A stretch of DNA of 64,000 bases. Source: Kangiella sp. TOML190 (GTDB lineage: Bacteria; Pseudomonadota; Gammaproteobacteria; Enterobacterales; Kangiellaceae). The translations under genes and the position numbers were made by a program. Shown one piece after another: positions 47,064 to 56,514 of this stretch. The notes under the pieces were generated by a model, which saw nothing but the letters and a program-made list of their open reading frames with translations, had not been told where the DNA came from and ran no database searches. The stretch is taken from positions 1,612,001-1,676,000 of the forward strand of contig NZ_BQYL01000001.1 in NCBI RefSeq assembly GCF_023706045.1. The letters are read 5' to 3'. Positions within the stretch are counted from its first letter, which is position 1, and each line of letters begins with the position of its first letter.

Positions 47064-48461
47064 TTAATACTTTCGTTGATTGATGGTATTAAGCCATTGA
47101 TTGACGGATTTTTGCTGCTCCTGTATTTCGCTACTACAGAGTCTAGCGTCCACTATTTTTGTTTCACCCTTGTGCCAAAGGTGGCTGATATTGTGCTGGC
47201 CGCCAGTATAAACTATTTGTTGACTAGGATCATGAGCAATAGTTTGTTCTGTTTGAGCCTTGCCATCTAAATTCATAGCAGTGTCTAGGTTAACCGCGCA
47301 AATAGTCGCTTCACTACCTTTGCTAAAGCCAAGAGTCTGGCTACTCACAATGGGCGCCTGCAAGGTGGGCTTCAAAGCGGCAGCAAGCACTTGGTCGGCA
47401 TTGGTCGCGGTTGCTGAATTGGCAATTAGCTTGCTGGTTAAGGCAAGGCTGTTGAGCTCCTTAAGCATATTCAAGTTATGACTCGCTAGATTATCGCTGC
47501 CGATAACAAAACTACCACCTAAAGTAACAAATTCTGAAAGCGGCGGGTAACCGTCGGCTGCTAGGCAAGCTGCGGAGGGACTGACAATAAGTGTGGAGCC
47601 ACTCTCAGCCATAGTTTTTAACTCTTGCCGCTGCAAGCGAACTGGATTGTGAATATTTAAGTCTGGGGACAACAAACCAAAATTGGCTAAACGCTGAATA
47701 GGCCGCTGCTTGGAGTGATCAGTACTGGTCGTTGTTAAACGGTTAAATGAAACATCAATCGAGAGCGCAAGTTCGTTGCTAACCGAAGCGAGCTTGTTGA
47801 GAAAATCATTACTAACCGTATTAAGGTTCGGAATGGAGAAGCCAAACTCGATATGCTGTTGATGTTTGTAGTCGTCTATTAATTGTAGGCCGCTAGCCAG
47901 TTGTTGCTCTGAGCTTAAATTGGGCAGGCTAAAGCTAGGGTTAATGCAGATCCCAATTTTACAATTGAGCTTATGTTTTTTAGCGATTTTTGCAGTTACC
48001 TGCGGAAAAAAATAGTGAGTTGAAAAGTTCGTAGTGGCGGCGAATAACGATTGAGCAATGGAATATTCAGTGGCAACCTCGATCAGTTCTTCACTAACAA
48101 ATTTTTGCTCTGCTGGCATGAGGTAATTTTGCCAACGGAGCTGAGTTGGTAGTTCGAGCCCTAAGTGTTGGAATAAACTTGCGCCCAATGAACAGTAATG
48201 GTTACTCAGTCCGGGCATAAGTAGTTGTTGGCTAAGCTTATAGTGTTGTTTGGTTTGGTACTGTTTGTGGGCTTGAGCGGTAGGAATTACGTCAATAACC
48301 AAGCCTTGGTCGATAATTAAACTGTGATAGTCAAGCCACTGAAAGGCGGCTGAGTTTGCCGCTGGCGCCATCAGCTGTTTAGCATCAATCCGTAGTTCAG
48401 CCTTTTGAGGGCTAATGAAATTGCTCAGTGGTGATGGATTTTGCGGCATAGTGTCGACCAT
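47064..48461 (-). CDS. Degenerate TRZ/ATZ-type amidohydrolase (predicted pseudoenzyme)
   Basis: 465 aa. The position, between ubiG and gyrA, and the overall pattern match the MtaD-like S-adenosylhomocysteine/methylthioadenosine deaminases found here in gammaproteobacteria. The metal-binding H-x-H after M-P-G-L is replaced: residues 87-91 read N-H-Y-C-S where N-A-H-T-H is expected. A later histidine of the family (HCP segment) is also lost (V-S-P). The Asp motif survives as G-S-D-N. The reading frame is open over full length, so this is a retained protein without the usual zinc site rather than a recent pseudogene. Confidence 0.72.
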   Translation of the reverse strand: MVDTMPQNPSPLSNFISPQKAELRIDAKQLMAPAANSAAFQWLDYHSLIIDQGLVIDVIPTAQAHKQYQTKQHYKLSQQLLMPGLSNHYCSLGASLFQHLGLELPTQLRWQNYLMPAEQKFVSEELIEVATEYSIAQSLFAATTNFSTHYFFPQVTAKIAKKHKLNCKIGICINPSFSLPNLSSEQQLASGLQLIDDYKHQQHIEFGFSIPNLNTVSNDFLNKLASVSNELALSIDVSFNRLTTTSTDHSKQRPIQRLANFGLLSPDLNIHNPVRLQRQELKTMAESGSTLIVSPSAACLAADGYPPLSEFVTLGGSFVIGSDNLASHNLNMLKELNSLALTSKLIANSATATNADQVLAAALKPTLQAPIVSSQTLGFSKGSEATICAVNLDTAMNLDGKAQTEQTIAHDPSQQIVYTGGQHNISHLWHKGETKIVDARLCSSEIQEQQKSVNQWLNTINQRKY

Positions 48462-48784
48462 TGTATTAGGCTTTGCGCTGTTATTATTTCTATTTAAGAG
48501 TTCTGCTGTTTGAATTCCATAGCTTATAACTCGAGAGCTTTATAAGCTACAGAAATGGGTAAAAAATGACCACTTTAAGGTTAATTATAACGCGGCTAAT
48601 TTCAGAACTAAAAATTATTTGCTCTAGCCTAGAACACGGGTATTTTCCGCTAGGAAAATCTCGCTAGAAAGGGGGCTTATGCTATAATTTCATGTTTGTA
48701 TTGGGCCATTTTTGCTGCTCAAAAAACAAACAATATATCAAATCTAAAAGTGCCATAACATATTGAAAATAAAAGGTTTTTATA
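48462..48784. other. gyrA upstream region with hairpins and promoter
   Basis: A 323-bp divergent gap. Two perfect hairpins occur: tagcttata/tataagcta (48520-48528 with 48541-48549) and attttcc/ggaaaat (48642-48648 with 48653-48659). An extended -10 box for gyrA follows at 48680-48688. No ORF with a ribosome binding site is visible. Confidence 0.45.
48680..48688 (+). promoter_or_regulatory. Extended -10 promoter of gyrA
   Basis: TG-C-TATAAT (TG at 48680-48681, TATAAT at 48683-48688) is a consensus extended -10 element about 97 nt before the gyrA ATG. The -35 region (48660-48665) is poor. Promoters of gyrase genes are commonly tuned by supercoiling, but that cannot be read here. Confidence 0.5.
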
Positions 48785-51382
48785 ATGGGTGAAGTCGCCA
48801 AAGAAATTCTTCCTATTAATATTGAGGATGAATTAAAAAACTCCTACTTAGATTATGCCATGAGCGTTATCGTCGGACGGGCTTTGCCAGACGTTCGGGA
48901 TGGTTTAAAACCGGTTCACAGACGGGTTTTATACGCCATGGACGTGCTAGGTAATGATTTTAACAAGCCGTATAAAAAATCGGCTCGTGTGGTTGGTGAT
49001 GTCATCGGTAAATACCACCCGCATGGTGACACTGCGGTTTACGATACTATCGTGCGGATGGCCCAGCCCTTTTCGTTACGCTATATGTTAGTAGATGGCC
49101 AAGGAAACTTTGGGTCGGTCGATGGTGATTCTCCCGCGGCGATGCGTTATACCGAAGTGCGAATGGACAAAATGGCGCACCAATTATTGGCGGATCTAGA
49201 CAAGGAAACGGTTGATTTTGAAGAAAACTATGATGGCTCGGAAAGTGAGCCAACAGTTTTACCAACCCGTATTCCCAACTTGCTGGTCAATGGCTCCTCG
49301 GGTATTGCCGTCGGTATGGCGACCAATATTCCGCCGCACAACTTAAATGAGGTTGTAGAGGGCTGCTTAGCGCTGATTGACAACCCGGATATAACCTTGA
49401 CTGAATTGATGGAATATATCAAAGGACCGGACTTCCCAACTGCGGCCATCATCAATGGCCGAGCGGGTATTGTCGATGCTTACAGAACGGGACGAGGTAA
49501 AATTTATCTGCGTGCCCGCAGTCATATCGAAACGGACGAAAGAAGTGGCAAAGATTCGATCGTGGTAACTGAACTGCCGTATCAAGTTAACAAAGCACGT
49601 TTGTTAGAAAAAATTGCCGAACTAGTCAAAGATAAGAAAATTGATGGCATTACTGGTTTGCGCGACGAGTCAGATAAAGACGGTATGCGCATGGTAATTG
49701 AGCTGCGTAAAGGTGAAGTGCCAGAAGTGGTATTGAACAATCTTTACGCCCAATCGCAAATGCAAAACGTTTTCGGTATTAACATGGTGGCTCTTGATAA
49801 TGGTCAGCCACGTTTATTTAACCTTAAAGATGCTTTAGATGCCTTTGTGACTCACCGTCGTGAAGTTGTCACTCGCCGTACTATTTATGAACTGCGCAAG
49901 GCGCGGGAAAAAGCCCATGTTCTTGAAGGTTTAGCGATTGCGCTTGCTAATATCGATGAAGTGATTGAGCTTATCAAGCAGTCGCCAACGCCTAAAGAAG
50001 CGAAAGCGGAATTAATAGCGCGTGCTTGGAAACCAGGGCAAGTTTCTGAAATGTTAGCTCGTGCTGGAACCGAAGCTTGCCGACCAGAAGATTTAGCCGC
50101 TGAGTTTGGTTTTCATGACGATGTTTACAGGCTATCGGAAGCGCAAGCGCAAGCTATTTTGGATTTGCGTTTGCATAAGTTGACAGGGCTTGAGCATGAC
50201 AAAATCTTGGGTGAATATAAAGATTTGTTAGGCGCTATCGAAGAGTTGTTGCACATTTTGATGAGCACTGAGCGTTTACTCGAAGTGATCCGCGAAGAAC
50301 TTAATCAGGTAAAAGAAGAGTTTGGCGATGAACGCCGCTCTGAAATTTTAGAAAGTAAATTGGATCTAACCATTGCTGATCTGATTTCTGAAGAAGATGT
50401 GGTGGTTACCTTATCGCACGAAGGCTATGTTAAGTATCAAGCTTTATCCGAATACAAGGCGCAACGCCGCGGTGGTCGTGGTAAGTCAGCCACTAAGATG
50501 AAGAATGAAGACTTTATTGAAAAATTACTAGTTGCTTCTACCCATGACACCATTCTATGTTTTTCTTCTCGCGGTAAGGTGTATTGGCTCAAGGTATTTG
50601 AGTTGCCTAATGCTGGTCGTGGTTCGCGCGGCAAACCGATTGTGAACGTTTTGCCACTCGAAGAAGGCGAAAAAATTAGCGCTATCTTGCCAATTCGTGA
50701 GTATAAAGAAGATGAATACGTCTTTATGGCAACGGCTAACGGTACTGTGAAGAAAACTTCTTTAGAGCAATTCTCGCGTCCTCGTGCCAATGGCATTATC
50801 GCCTTAACCATTATGGATGACGATGAGTTAATCGGCGTGGCAAAAACTGATGGTAGTAACCATGTGATGATGTTCAGCGATGCGGGTAAAGTGATTCGAT
50901 TTGATGAAGCTAACGTTAGAGCTATGGGGCGTACTGCAAAAGGGGTGCGCGGTATCCGTTTGTTGGATGGCGCTAAGGTCATTGCGATGGTGGTTGTTGA
51001 AGAAAATGGTTCAGTTTTAACCGCTACCGAAAATGGTTATGGTAAGCGTACCGCGATGGAAGATCATCCTCTGCGCGGTCGCGGTGGTCAGGGTGTGATT
51101 TCTATCCAGATGTCTGAACGAAATGGCGCGGTAGTCAGCGCAGTTCCTGTGATTGATGGTGATGAAGTGATGTTGATCAGTAAAGGTGGAACCTTGATTC
51201 GTACTGGGGTTGATGATATTCGCGTAATGGGCAGGAATACCCAAGGGGTTCGCCTGATCAAACTTGACGATGGTGAAAATCTAGTCGGGCTACAGCGAAT
51301 TGTCGAGCTAGAAGACGATGAAGAAATCGATGAGCTTGCTGATGAAGTCTCATCTGAAACTGAAGAAGCTGGTGAAGAATAA
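48785..51382 (+). CDS. gyrA: DNA gyrase subunit A
   Basis: 865 aa. The breakage-reunion subunit of gyrase, with [24 protein letters not shown] near the N-terminus, the quinolone-resistance region [10 protein letters not shown], and the active-site tyrosine in [10 protein letters not shown]. The C-terminal half carries the beta-pinwheel with the GyrA box Q-R-R-G-G-R-G (about 560-566), which separates it from ParC. An acidic tail ends the protein. serC follows after 14 bp. Confidence 0.98.
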   Translation: MGEVAKEILPINIEDELKNSYLDYAMSVIVGRALPDVRDGLKPVHRRVLYAMDVLGNDFNKPYKKSARVVGDVIGKYHPHGDTAVYDTIVRMAQPFSLRYMLVDGQGNFGSVDGDSPAAMRYTEVRMDKMAHQLLADLDKETVDFEENYDGSESEPTVLPTRIPNLLVNGSSGIAVGMATNIPPHNLNEVVEGCLALIDNPDITLTELMEYIKGPDFPTAAIINGRAGIVDAYRTGRGKIYLRARSHIETDERSGKDSIVVTELPYQVNKARLLEKIAELVKDKKIDGITGLRDESDKDGMRMVIELRKGEVPEVVLNNLYAQSQMQNVFGINMVALDNGQPRLFNLKDALDAFVTHRREVVTRRTIYELRKAREKAHVLEGLAIALANIDEVIELIKQSPTPKEAKAELIARAWKPGQVSEMLARAGTEACRPEDLAAEFGFHDDVYRLSEAQAQAILDLRLHKLTGLEHDKILGEYKDLLGAIEELLHILMSTERLLEVIREELNQVKEEFGDERRSEILESKLDLTIADLISEEDVVVTLSHEGYVKYQALSEYKAQRRGGRGKSATKMKNEDFIEKLLVASTHDTILCFSSRGKVYWLKVFELPNAGRGSRGKPIVNVLPLEEGEKISAILPIREYKEDEYVFMATANGTVKKTSLEQFSRPRANGIIALTIMDDDELIGVAKTDGSNHVMMFSDAGKVIRFDEANVRAMGRTAKGVRGIRLLDGAKVIAMVVVEENGSVLTATENGYGKRTAMEDHPLRGRGGQGVISIQMSERNGAVVSAVPVIDGDEVMLISKGGTLIRTGVDDIRVMGRNTQGVRLIKLDDGENLVGLQRIVELEDDEEIDELADEVSSETEEAGEE

Positions 51383-51396
51383 CCGTTAAAACCGAT

Positions 51397-52497
51397 ATGA
51401 ATAAGGCTGTTAATAATCGCTCTTTTAACTTTTCGGCGGGTCCTGCGGCTATTCCAACCGAGGTGTTACAGCGGGCTCAAGCGGAGTTATTAAACTGGAA
51501 TCAACAGGGCTGTTCGGTAATGGAGTTGGGTCATAGAACGCCGCAATTTCAAGCCCTGCTGGATCAAACCGAAGCAGATTTAAGACAGCTTTTAAAGGTT
51601 CCTGAGCACTATAAAGTGCTCTTTCTGCACGGCAGTGCTTCCCATCAGTTTGCCATGGTGCCGATGAATTTTTTAGCTCCTAATGACAGCGCCAACTATC
51701 TTGAGCAGGCGCATTGGTCTAAGAAGGCAATTAAGGAAGCGCAAGCTTTTGGCACAATTCATGTTCAAACAGCTTTTGAACAAACCGACGCTGGACTTGG
51801 GATAGTGTCTGAAAGTAATTGGCAACTTGATGACTCGGCTAAGTATTTGCACTTTACTTCTAACGAAACCATTGTTGGAGTGCAATTTTCCCAAGAGCCG
51901 CAACAATTTCGAGGGAAATTGGTTTGTGATATGTGTTCGGACATATTGTCACGACCGATTGATATCGAGCAATACGCTTTAATTTATGCCGGTGCACAAA
52001 AAAATATTGGCCCTTCGGGTATGACCTTAGTTATTGTCCGTGAAGACTTGTTTGAACAAATGCAAACGCAACGAGTACCAAGCTTGTATCAGTACCCGCT
52101 GATGGCCAAACATGGCTCTTTGTATAATACGCCGCCGAGCTTTGGGATCTATTTGGCCGGGTTAGTATTCCAATGGTTATTGGAGCAGGGCGGAGTTGAA
52201 GCGATGGAAAAACGCAATCAGCAAAAGGCGCAGATGCTTTACGACTTTATCGATAGCTCCGACTTTTATCATTCACCTGTGGCTGCTGATAGCCGTTCGC
52301 TGATGAACGTTGCTTTTACTTTGCGGCAACCAGAATTGGATCCGATGTTTTTAGAGCAAGCAAAAGCTGCGGGTTTGACAGCCTTAAAAGGCCATCGTGA
52401 TTTTGGTGGGATGCGCGCCAGCCTTTACAATGCGATGCCGATAGAAGGGGTGAAAAAACTGATTGATTTCATGAAGGGCTTTGAAGCGAATCTTTGA
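51397..52497 (+). CDS. serC: Phosphoserine aminotransferase
   Basis: 366 aa. PLP enzyme of serine and pyridoxal-phosphate synthesis. N-terminal NFSAGPAAIPTEVL, the HGSASHQF cofactor segment and the Schiff-base lysine in YAGAQKNIGPSG are visible. gyrA-serC order is common in gammaproteobacteria. Its last 29 nt overlap the tail of the convergent diguanylate cyclase gene. Confidence 0.96.
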   Translation: MNKAVNNRSFNFSAGPAAIPTEVLQRAQAELLNWNQQGCSVMELGHRTPQFQALLDQTEADLRQLLKVPEHYKVLFLHGSASHQFAMVPMNFLAPNDSANYLEQAHWSKKAIKEAQAFGTIHVQTAFEQTDAGLGIVSESNWQLDDSAKYLHFTSNETIVGVQFSQEPQQFRGKLVCDMCSDILSRPIDIEQYALIYAGAQKNIGPSGMTLVIVREDLFEQMQTQRVPSLYQYPLMAKHGSLYNTPPSFGIYLAGLVFQWLLEQGGVEAMEKRNQQKAQMLYDFIDSSDFYHSPVAADSRSLMNVAFTLRQPELDPMFLEQAKAAGLTALKGHRDFGGMRASLYNAMPIEGVKKLIDFMKGFEANL

Positions 52498-53239
52498 AGT
52501 TTAAGCTTTGGGTAAAAGTGACAGTCTGATTTCGGCCATTTCGCTTGGCTTGATACAATGCTTTATCGGCTTGAACCATCAGTTCGTTCAGGCTTGTTAG
52601 ATTCTCTTGGTAACTGCTAATACCAATGCTGGTAGTCAGTTTTATTTCTTTACTGTCATAAATTAAAATAGTGTTTGCTAATTTTTTTCGTACTAACTCG
52701 GCAAATTGCTGAGAGTCTTCGATATCCATATCTATTAAGGCAAAAGCAAACTCTTCGCCGCCGATACGTCCGCAGACGTGATTGCTGATACCCAGATTTT
52801 TGATCAATTGGCCAAATTTATAAAGTACATAATCTCCCGCATCATGCCCAAAGTTATCGTTTATTTTTTTAAAATAATCCAAGTCCAATGCCATAATGCA
52901 AAATGGCTTTTTTTCTGAGTTTGCTGTTTGCAATAATTTTTCGGCTCGCTGTAAAAAGGCTGTTCTACTAAACAGCTGAGTTAGGCTATCGTAGGTAGTT
53001 AGTTTTTTAAGCTCTCTTTCTGTGACGGCTAGCTTAAAAGTGGCTCCTACCAGATACCAAGAAATCATAGGCGCAAGCATGAGCGGAATAAAAGTTGACT
53101 TAAGGAAATCAATGCGAGTAAATTCGCCATGAAAGTAGATGCAAATGAAGTAATTAAAGAGATTGGCTAAAAGAATAGCCATAAGAGTGATAGCTGCTAC
53201 TAGCCCTGGTCGCTTTAGACGCAACAAAAATGGTTTCAT
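52469..53239 (-). CDS. Membrane diguanylate cyclase (GGDEF)
   Basis: About 256 aa. Two N-terminal membrane helices with a short periplasmic loop (within residues ~5-65) precede a GGDEF domain. The active site reads GGEEF (R-I-G-G-E-E-F-A-F-A), a functional variant, so it should synthesise c-di-GMP from two GTP. AAGGAA is well placed for the ATG at 53237-53239; an upstream in-frame ATG at 53264-53266 would add nine residues. No I-site RxxD is obvious five residues before GGEEF. Confidence 0.87.
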   Translation of the reverse strand: MKPFLLRLKRPGLVAAITLMAILLANLFNYFICIYFHGEFTRIDFLKSTFIPLMLAPMISWYLVGATFKLAVTERELKKLTTYDSLTQLFSRTAFLQRAEKLLQTANSEKKPFCIMALDLDYFKKINDNFGHDAGDYVLYKFGQLIKNLGISNHVCGRIGGEEFAFALIDMDIEDSQQFAELVRKKLANTILIYDSKEIKLTTSIGISSYQENLTSLNELMVQADKALYQAKRNGRNQTVTFTQSLNFKDSLQSPS

Positions 53240-53356
53240 ACTGAATTCCTTATTAAAATTTTCCATCAGTCGGTGGCTACTGTTTATTTTTTTTATTATT
53301 AAAGGCTATACTGTTTCTAATGTACCTTATAGTAACCTTCAGGAAAAGTACAAATT

Positions 53357-54097
53357 ATGAGCGAATTAGTACAAGGCTTTGTGAAAAATAGGGTGTTTCA
53401 CCTTGAGCTGCATCGAACGGATAAAAAAAATGCGTTGACTGGTGAAATGTATCAAGCCATGACTAAACTTCTAGCGAAGGCTGAGCTTGATCCTGATGTT
53501 ACGGTAATTTTGTTTAAGGGCGGCCATCACAGCTTTTGCGCGGGTAATGATATTGCGGATTTTTTAGACGAAAGCGTGTTAGATCCCGATGGTCCTATCG
53601 CGACTTTTCTACATAAACTCGCAGATCTTAAAAAACCAATGATAGCGGCCGTTTCCGGCCCTGCAATTGGCATTGGTACTACTCTGTTATTACATTGTGA
53701 TTTAGTTTACGCCACCAATGAAGCAGTGTTTAGCATGCCGTTTGTTAATTTAGGTGTGTGTGCTGAAGCAGGCTCGAGCTATTTACTTTCACGCCAGATC
53801 GGCCAGCTTAGAGCTGCTGAACTGCTCTTAACAGGAGACGCTTTTAATGCGCAAAGGGCTTTAGAATACGGTATTATCAACGCTGTAGTTGCCAGTGAAG
53901 ATTATTGGCAGTTTGCCACTGAAAAGGCAGAAAAACTCGCGGCTAAACCTCAAGCGGCTTTGCTGGCTAGTCGTGAGTTGATGAAGTTTGATCGTGAGAA
54001 GATTCACCAAGTGATCGATCAAGAAATTGCCGAGTTTTCGCGTTTACTAAAAACGGCAGAAGCCAAAGCAATATTTAAACAATTTTTATCCCGTTAG
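53357..54097 (+). CDS. Enoyl-CoA hydratase/isomerase family protein
   Basis: 246 aa crotonase-fold protein. The CoA-binding and oxyanion segments GGHHSFCAGNDI and AVSGPAIGIGTTLLLHCDLV are clear. In the catalytic region F-S-M-P-F-V-N-L-G-V-C-A-E-A-G-S-S only the second of the two hydratase glutamates is present; A-E-A-G-S-S is the pattern of delta3-delta2 enoyl-CoA isomerases (ECI/PaaG-like). I therefore favour an isomerase role in fatty-acid or aromatic degradation over hydratase. It stands alone, with AGGAAA upstream. Confidence 0.85.
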   Translation: MSELVQGFVKNRVFHLELHRTDKKNALTGEMYQAMTKLLAKAELDPDVTVILFKGGHHSFCAGNDIADFLDESVLDPDGPIATFLHKLADLKKPMIAAVSGPAIGIGTTLLLHCDLVYATNEAVFSMPFVNLGVCAEAGSSYLLSRQIGQLRAAELLLTGDAFNAQRALEYGIINAVVASEDYWQFATEKAEKLAAKPQAALLASRELMKFDREKIHQVIDQEIAEFSRLLKTAEAKAIFKQFLSR

Positions 54098-54119
54098 CAG
54101 GAGTAATTCTTACATTTAA

Positions 54120-54266
54120 CTAGCTTTGATCTTCTTCATCCTCATCATAAGGTTGCGATTTAACCCCTTTAGGGATTTTAAATTTATTAGCGGATTGTTT
54201 TAAAACCCAGATCCCGGAAAATAGAATTGCGAAAATGAGTGAAGTAACACCAAAAGCCATCCACAT
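54120..54266 (-). CDS. Small single-pass membrane protein (possibly DUF2897-like)
   Basis: A 48-aa ORF below usual length cutoffs. It has one hydrophobic helix (about 3-22), then V-L-K-Q-S-A-N-K-F-K-I-P-K-G and an acidic tail (D-E-D-E-E-D). AGGACT lies six bases before the ATG, and the start is two bases after the stop of the M15 peptidase gene, so it looks like the last gene of the map-glnD-dapD-yffB-dapE operon. The helix followed by K-x-S-A-K-like residues recalls DUF2897 proteins, from memory only. Confidence 0.6.
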   Translation of the reverse strand: MWMAFGVTSLIFAILFSGIWVLKQSANKFKIPKGVKSQPYDEDEEDQS

Positions 54267-54268
54267 AA

Positions 54269-54991
54269 TTAGTCCTGATTAATGCGATAAACGTATTTTT
54301 GTAGCAAAGATTCCAATCTGGGTAAAACAAACTCTTTACCGCCTAAGTCAGATTCCTCAAGAGTCGCTCGTAGCAGTTGCTGCGGGAATTCTTTTAACGC
54401 AGGCTGAGCGATTGGCTGATAGCTTAAGTGCCAAGGCTCGCAGGCAACACCGCCAAGATCATTGGCATAGGGTTTAAAAAAACCATAATCTTGCATCATT
54501 TCTTCTAACCATTGATGCAAATTGGCACAAGGCCCCTGTTCGGAAAACTCCTGTTCGGTGAGCTTGACTTGATAGCCCTGATCGATAGCGCCAGCATCAA
54601 ATAGATCAAAGTCGGTGCCCCAATGGTGACGGCTGGTTCCTGGAATAGCCGAATAATGCAAAATCGCATCAACTCTTTCTTTGCCCGCTAATTCTTGAGA
54701 AGAAACTTGACTGCCATCGCGTAGATTAAGCAAAATATCTTGGTAGTATTTTCGATTCCAAATGGCTAACTGCTGCTCAAACGAACGGTAGCTACTGACA
54801 ACTCGTAATGGAATCCCATCTTTTTCGGATTGTCGGATTAATTTGGCAAGCGGAATTAAAACTTCGTGATGGCACTGAAATTTTTGCCCCAACAATTCGG
54901 AGTTATCCTCGATCTTAAGCAGGTGTGCTTGATCCAATCCAATCAATTGTTGGTCACTCATCATGCTCGCAGAGCCTGTATCTTGAATCAT
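54269..54991 (-). CDS. M15-family D-alanyl-D-alanine carboxypeptidase-like protein
   Basis: 240 aa VanY/LdcB-type zinc peptidase. The motifs S-S-Y-R-S, S-R-H-H-W-G-T-D-F-D and E-P-W-H give the metal ligands His, Asp, His and the catalytic Glu. No signal peptide or lipobox is visible, so it may act in the cytoplasm on recycled muropeptides, or be exported unconventionally. Its ATG overlaps the dapE stop as TAATG, tying it to diaminopimelate supply for the wall. Confidence 0.85.
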   Translation of the reverse strand: MIQDTGSASMMSDQQLIGLDQAHLLKIEDNSELLGQKFQCHHEVLIPLAKLIRQSEKDGIPLRVVSSYRSFEQQLAIWNRKYYQDILLNLRDGSQVSSQELAGKERVDAILHYSAIPGTSRHHWGTDFDLFDAGAIDQGYQVKLTEQEFSEQGPCANLHQWLEEMMQDYGFFKPYANDLGGVACEPWHLSYQPIAQPALKEFPQQLLRATLEESDLGGKEFVLPRLESLLQKYVYRINQD

Positions 54992-56160
54992 TAAGCCACC
55001 AGTTCTTGCATAATTTGGTAATACACGTCTACCAACAATTGTAAATCCGAAATGTTAACGCATTCATTTACTTTATGAATGGTTTTATTAACCGGGCCTA
55101 TTTCTACCACTTGTGCCCCAGTTTTGGCGATAAAGCGGCCATCCGAAGTACCGCCAGTGGTCAGGGCTTGAGTCTCTAAGCCGCAAGCTTTTTGAATGGC
55201 ATTTTTAGAGGCCTGTAACAAGTCGCCTTGTGGCGTTAGAAAAGGTTCGCCATTGAGCTTCCAGTCCAACTCATAATCAAGTTGGTGTCCATCAAGTAGC
55301 GTTTGAACTCGCGATTTGAGTTGCTCGGCATGAGTCTCGGTAGAATAGCGAAAATTAAATTCGACGTATTTTTCGCCAGGGATCACATTGGTTGCGGTAC
55401 CGGAGCGCTCAATAGCAATTTGAAAGCTAGTTGCAGGGAAAAAATCATTGCCTTGATCCCATTCGATCTGGCTTAAATCTAACAAGGCTTGGTAAGATTT
55501 ATGAATGGCATTATCAGCAAGATGCGGATAGGCCACATGACCTTGATTACCTTTGATAGTCAGAAAACCAGTTAGCGAACCTCGACGACCATTTTTTATC
55601 ACATCCCCAAAGGACTCGCTGCTAGATGGCTCGCCAACAATGCAATAATCAATAGCTTGGTTGCGTTTTTGTAGTTCCTCAACAACTCTTACAGTACCAT
55701 TGATAAAAGGGCCTTCTTCATCGCTAGTAATAAGGTAACCGATAGATCCTCGATGCTCTGGATAGTCATGTATAAACTTCTTGGTAGCAACTAACATGGC
55801 TGCAAGGCTGCTTTTCATATCGGCAGCCCCACGACCAAAAAGATAGCCCTCATTGATGGTGGCGACAAACGGATCCGTGTGCCAGTCGGATAGATTACCC
55901 GCTGGAACCACGTCAGTATGACCTGCAAAAACAAAGACAGGAGTTTGGCCTTGAGTAACGCCATTTTTTAGAGCCCAAAAATTCTTGGTATCTGCAAAAT
56001 TTAGCGTTTCATTTTCAAACCCAAGCTTGGCCAAATAATCCATCATCATCGGTTGGCAACCAGCATCTTCGGGCGTTACTGATTGACGATTGATCAAATT
56101 TTTTGCCAACTCTAAAACTTCGCTGTTGATCATAGTTTCGCTCTTCACAGAAGATGCCAT
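54991..56160 (-). CDS. dapE: Succinyl-diaminopimelate desuccinylase
   Basis: 389 aa dizinc M20 peptidase-family enzyme. It frees LL-diaminopimelate from its succinylated form. [31 protein letters not shown] and the late [10 protein letters not shown] supply metal and catalytic residues. The first ATG overlaps the yffB stop (TAATG); an internal ATG nine codons later (56131-56133) gives a more typical N-terminus. Downstream of dapD and yffB as in related genomes. Confidence 0.95.
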   Translation of the reverse strand: MASSVKSETMINSEVLELAKNLINRQSVTPEDAGCQPMMMDYLAKLGFENETLNFADTKNFWALKNGVTQGQTPVFVFAGHTDVVPAGNLSDWHTDPFVATINEGYLFGRGAADMKSSLAAMLVATKKFIHDYPEHRGSIGYLITSDEEGPFINGTVRVVEELQKRNQAIDYCIVGEPSSSESFGDVIKNGRRGSLTGFLTIKGNQGHVAYPHLADNAIHKSYQALLDLSQIEWDQGNDFFPATSFQIAIERSGTATNVIPGEKYVEFNFRYSTETHAEQLKSRVQTLLDGHQLDYELDWKLNGEPFLTPQGDLLQASKNAIQKACGLETQALTTGGTSDGRFIAKTGAQVVEIGPVNKTIHKVNECVNISDLQLLVDVYYQIMQELVA

Positions 56161-56504
56161 TAACTAAAAATCTCTTGATACTGCTCAGGTTTAAAACCTA
56201 AATAGATCGCATCGCCTTTGACTAAAACCGGGCGCTTGATCAAGGTTACCTTATCGAGCATTAGTTGTAAGGCAGACTCACGATCGATAGTATCTTTAAC
56301 GCTTTGTTCTAGTGGGCGCCACGCGGTAGAGCGTTTATTTAATAGAGACTCCCAGCCGATAGCTTTATCCCAGCGCGCGATTTCCGCTTTAGCGAGCGGA
56401 TTTTTTCGATAGTCGATAAACTCATGTTCAATTGCTTGAGCTTCCAACCATTTCACGGCTTTTCGTACTGTGTCACAATTAGGGATGCCATAAATTTTTA
56501 CCAT
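56160..56504 (-). CDS. yffB: ArsC/Spx-family protein YffB
   Basis: 114 aa. A thioredoxin-fold ArsC-like protein with the N-terminal [13 protein letters not shown], where a single Cys (C10) replaces the C-x-x-C of thioredoxins, and a late KRPVLVKGD. YffB binds glutathione in E. coli-type homologues; arsenate reduction is not its established role. It is a constant companion of dapE. AGGAG is eight bases before the ATG. Confidence 0.9.
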   Translation of the reverse strand: MVKIYGIPNCDTVRKAVKWLEAQAIEHEFIDYRKNPLAKAEIARWDKAIGWESLLNKRSTAWRPLEQSVKDTIDRESALQLMLDKVTLIKRPVLVKGDAIYLGFKPEQYQEIFS

Positions 56505-56514
56505 AAATAAGCTC

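Noticed and set aside
49020-49060. GyrA has Thr instead of Ser at the position equivalent to E. coli Ser83, a fluoroquinolone-resistance site
   Set aside because: Thr occurs as wild type in several gammaproteobacteria such as Pseudomonas, and the neighbouring Asp87 equivalent is intact. It is not evidence of resistance.
50437-50982. Long antisense open frame (181 codons) inside gyrA
   Set aside because: It mirrors the codon structure of gyrA, has no ribosome binding site and no recognisable domains.
52469-52497. 29-nt overlap of serC and the diguanylate cyclase gene as a possible dual-coding element
   Set aside because: Convergent tail overlaps of this size are common in compact genomes, and neither C-terminus shows special conservation that I can judge.
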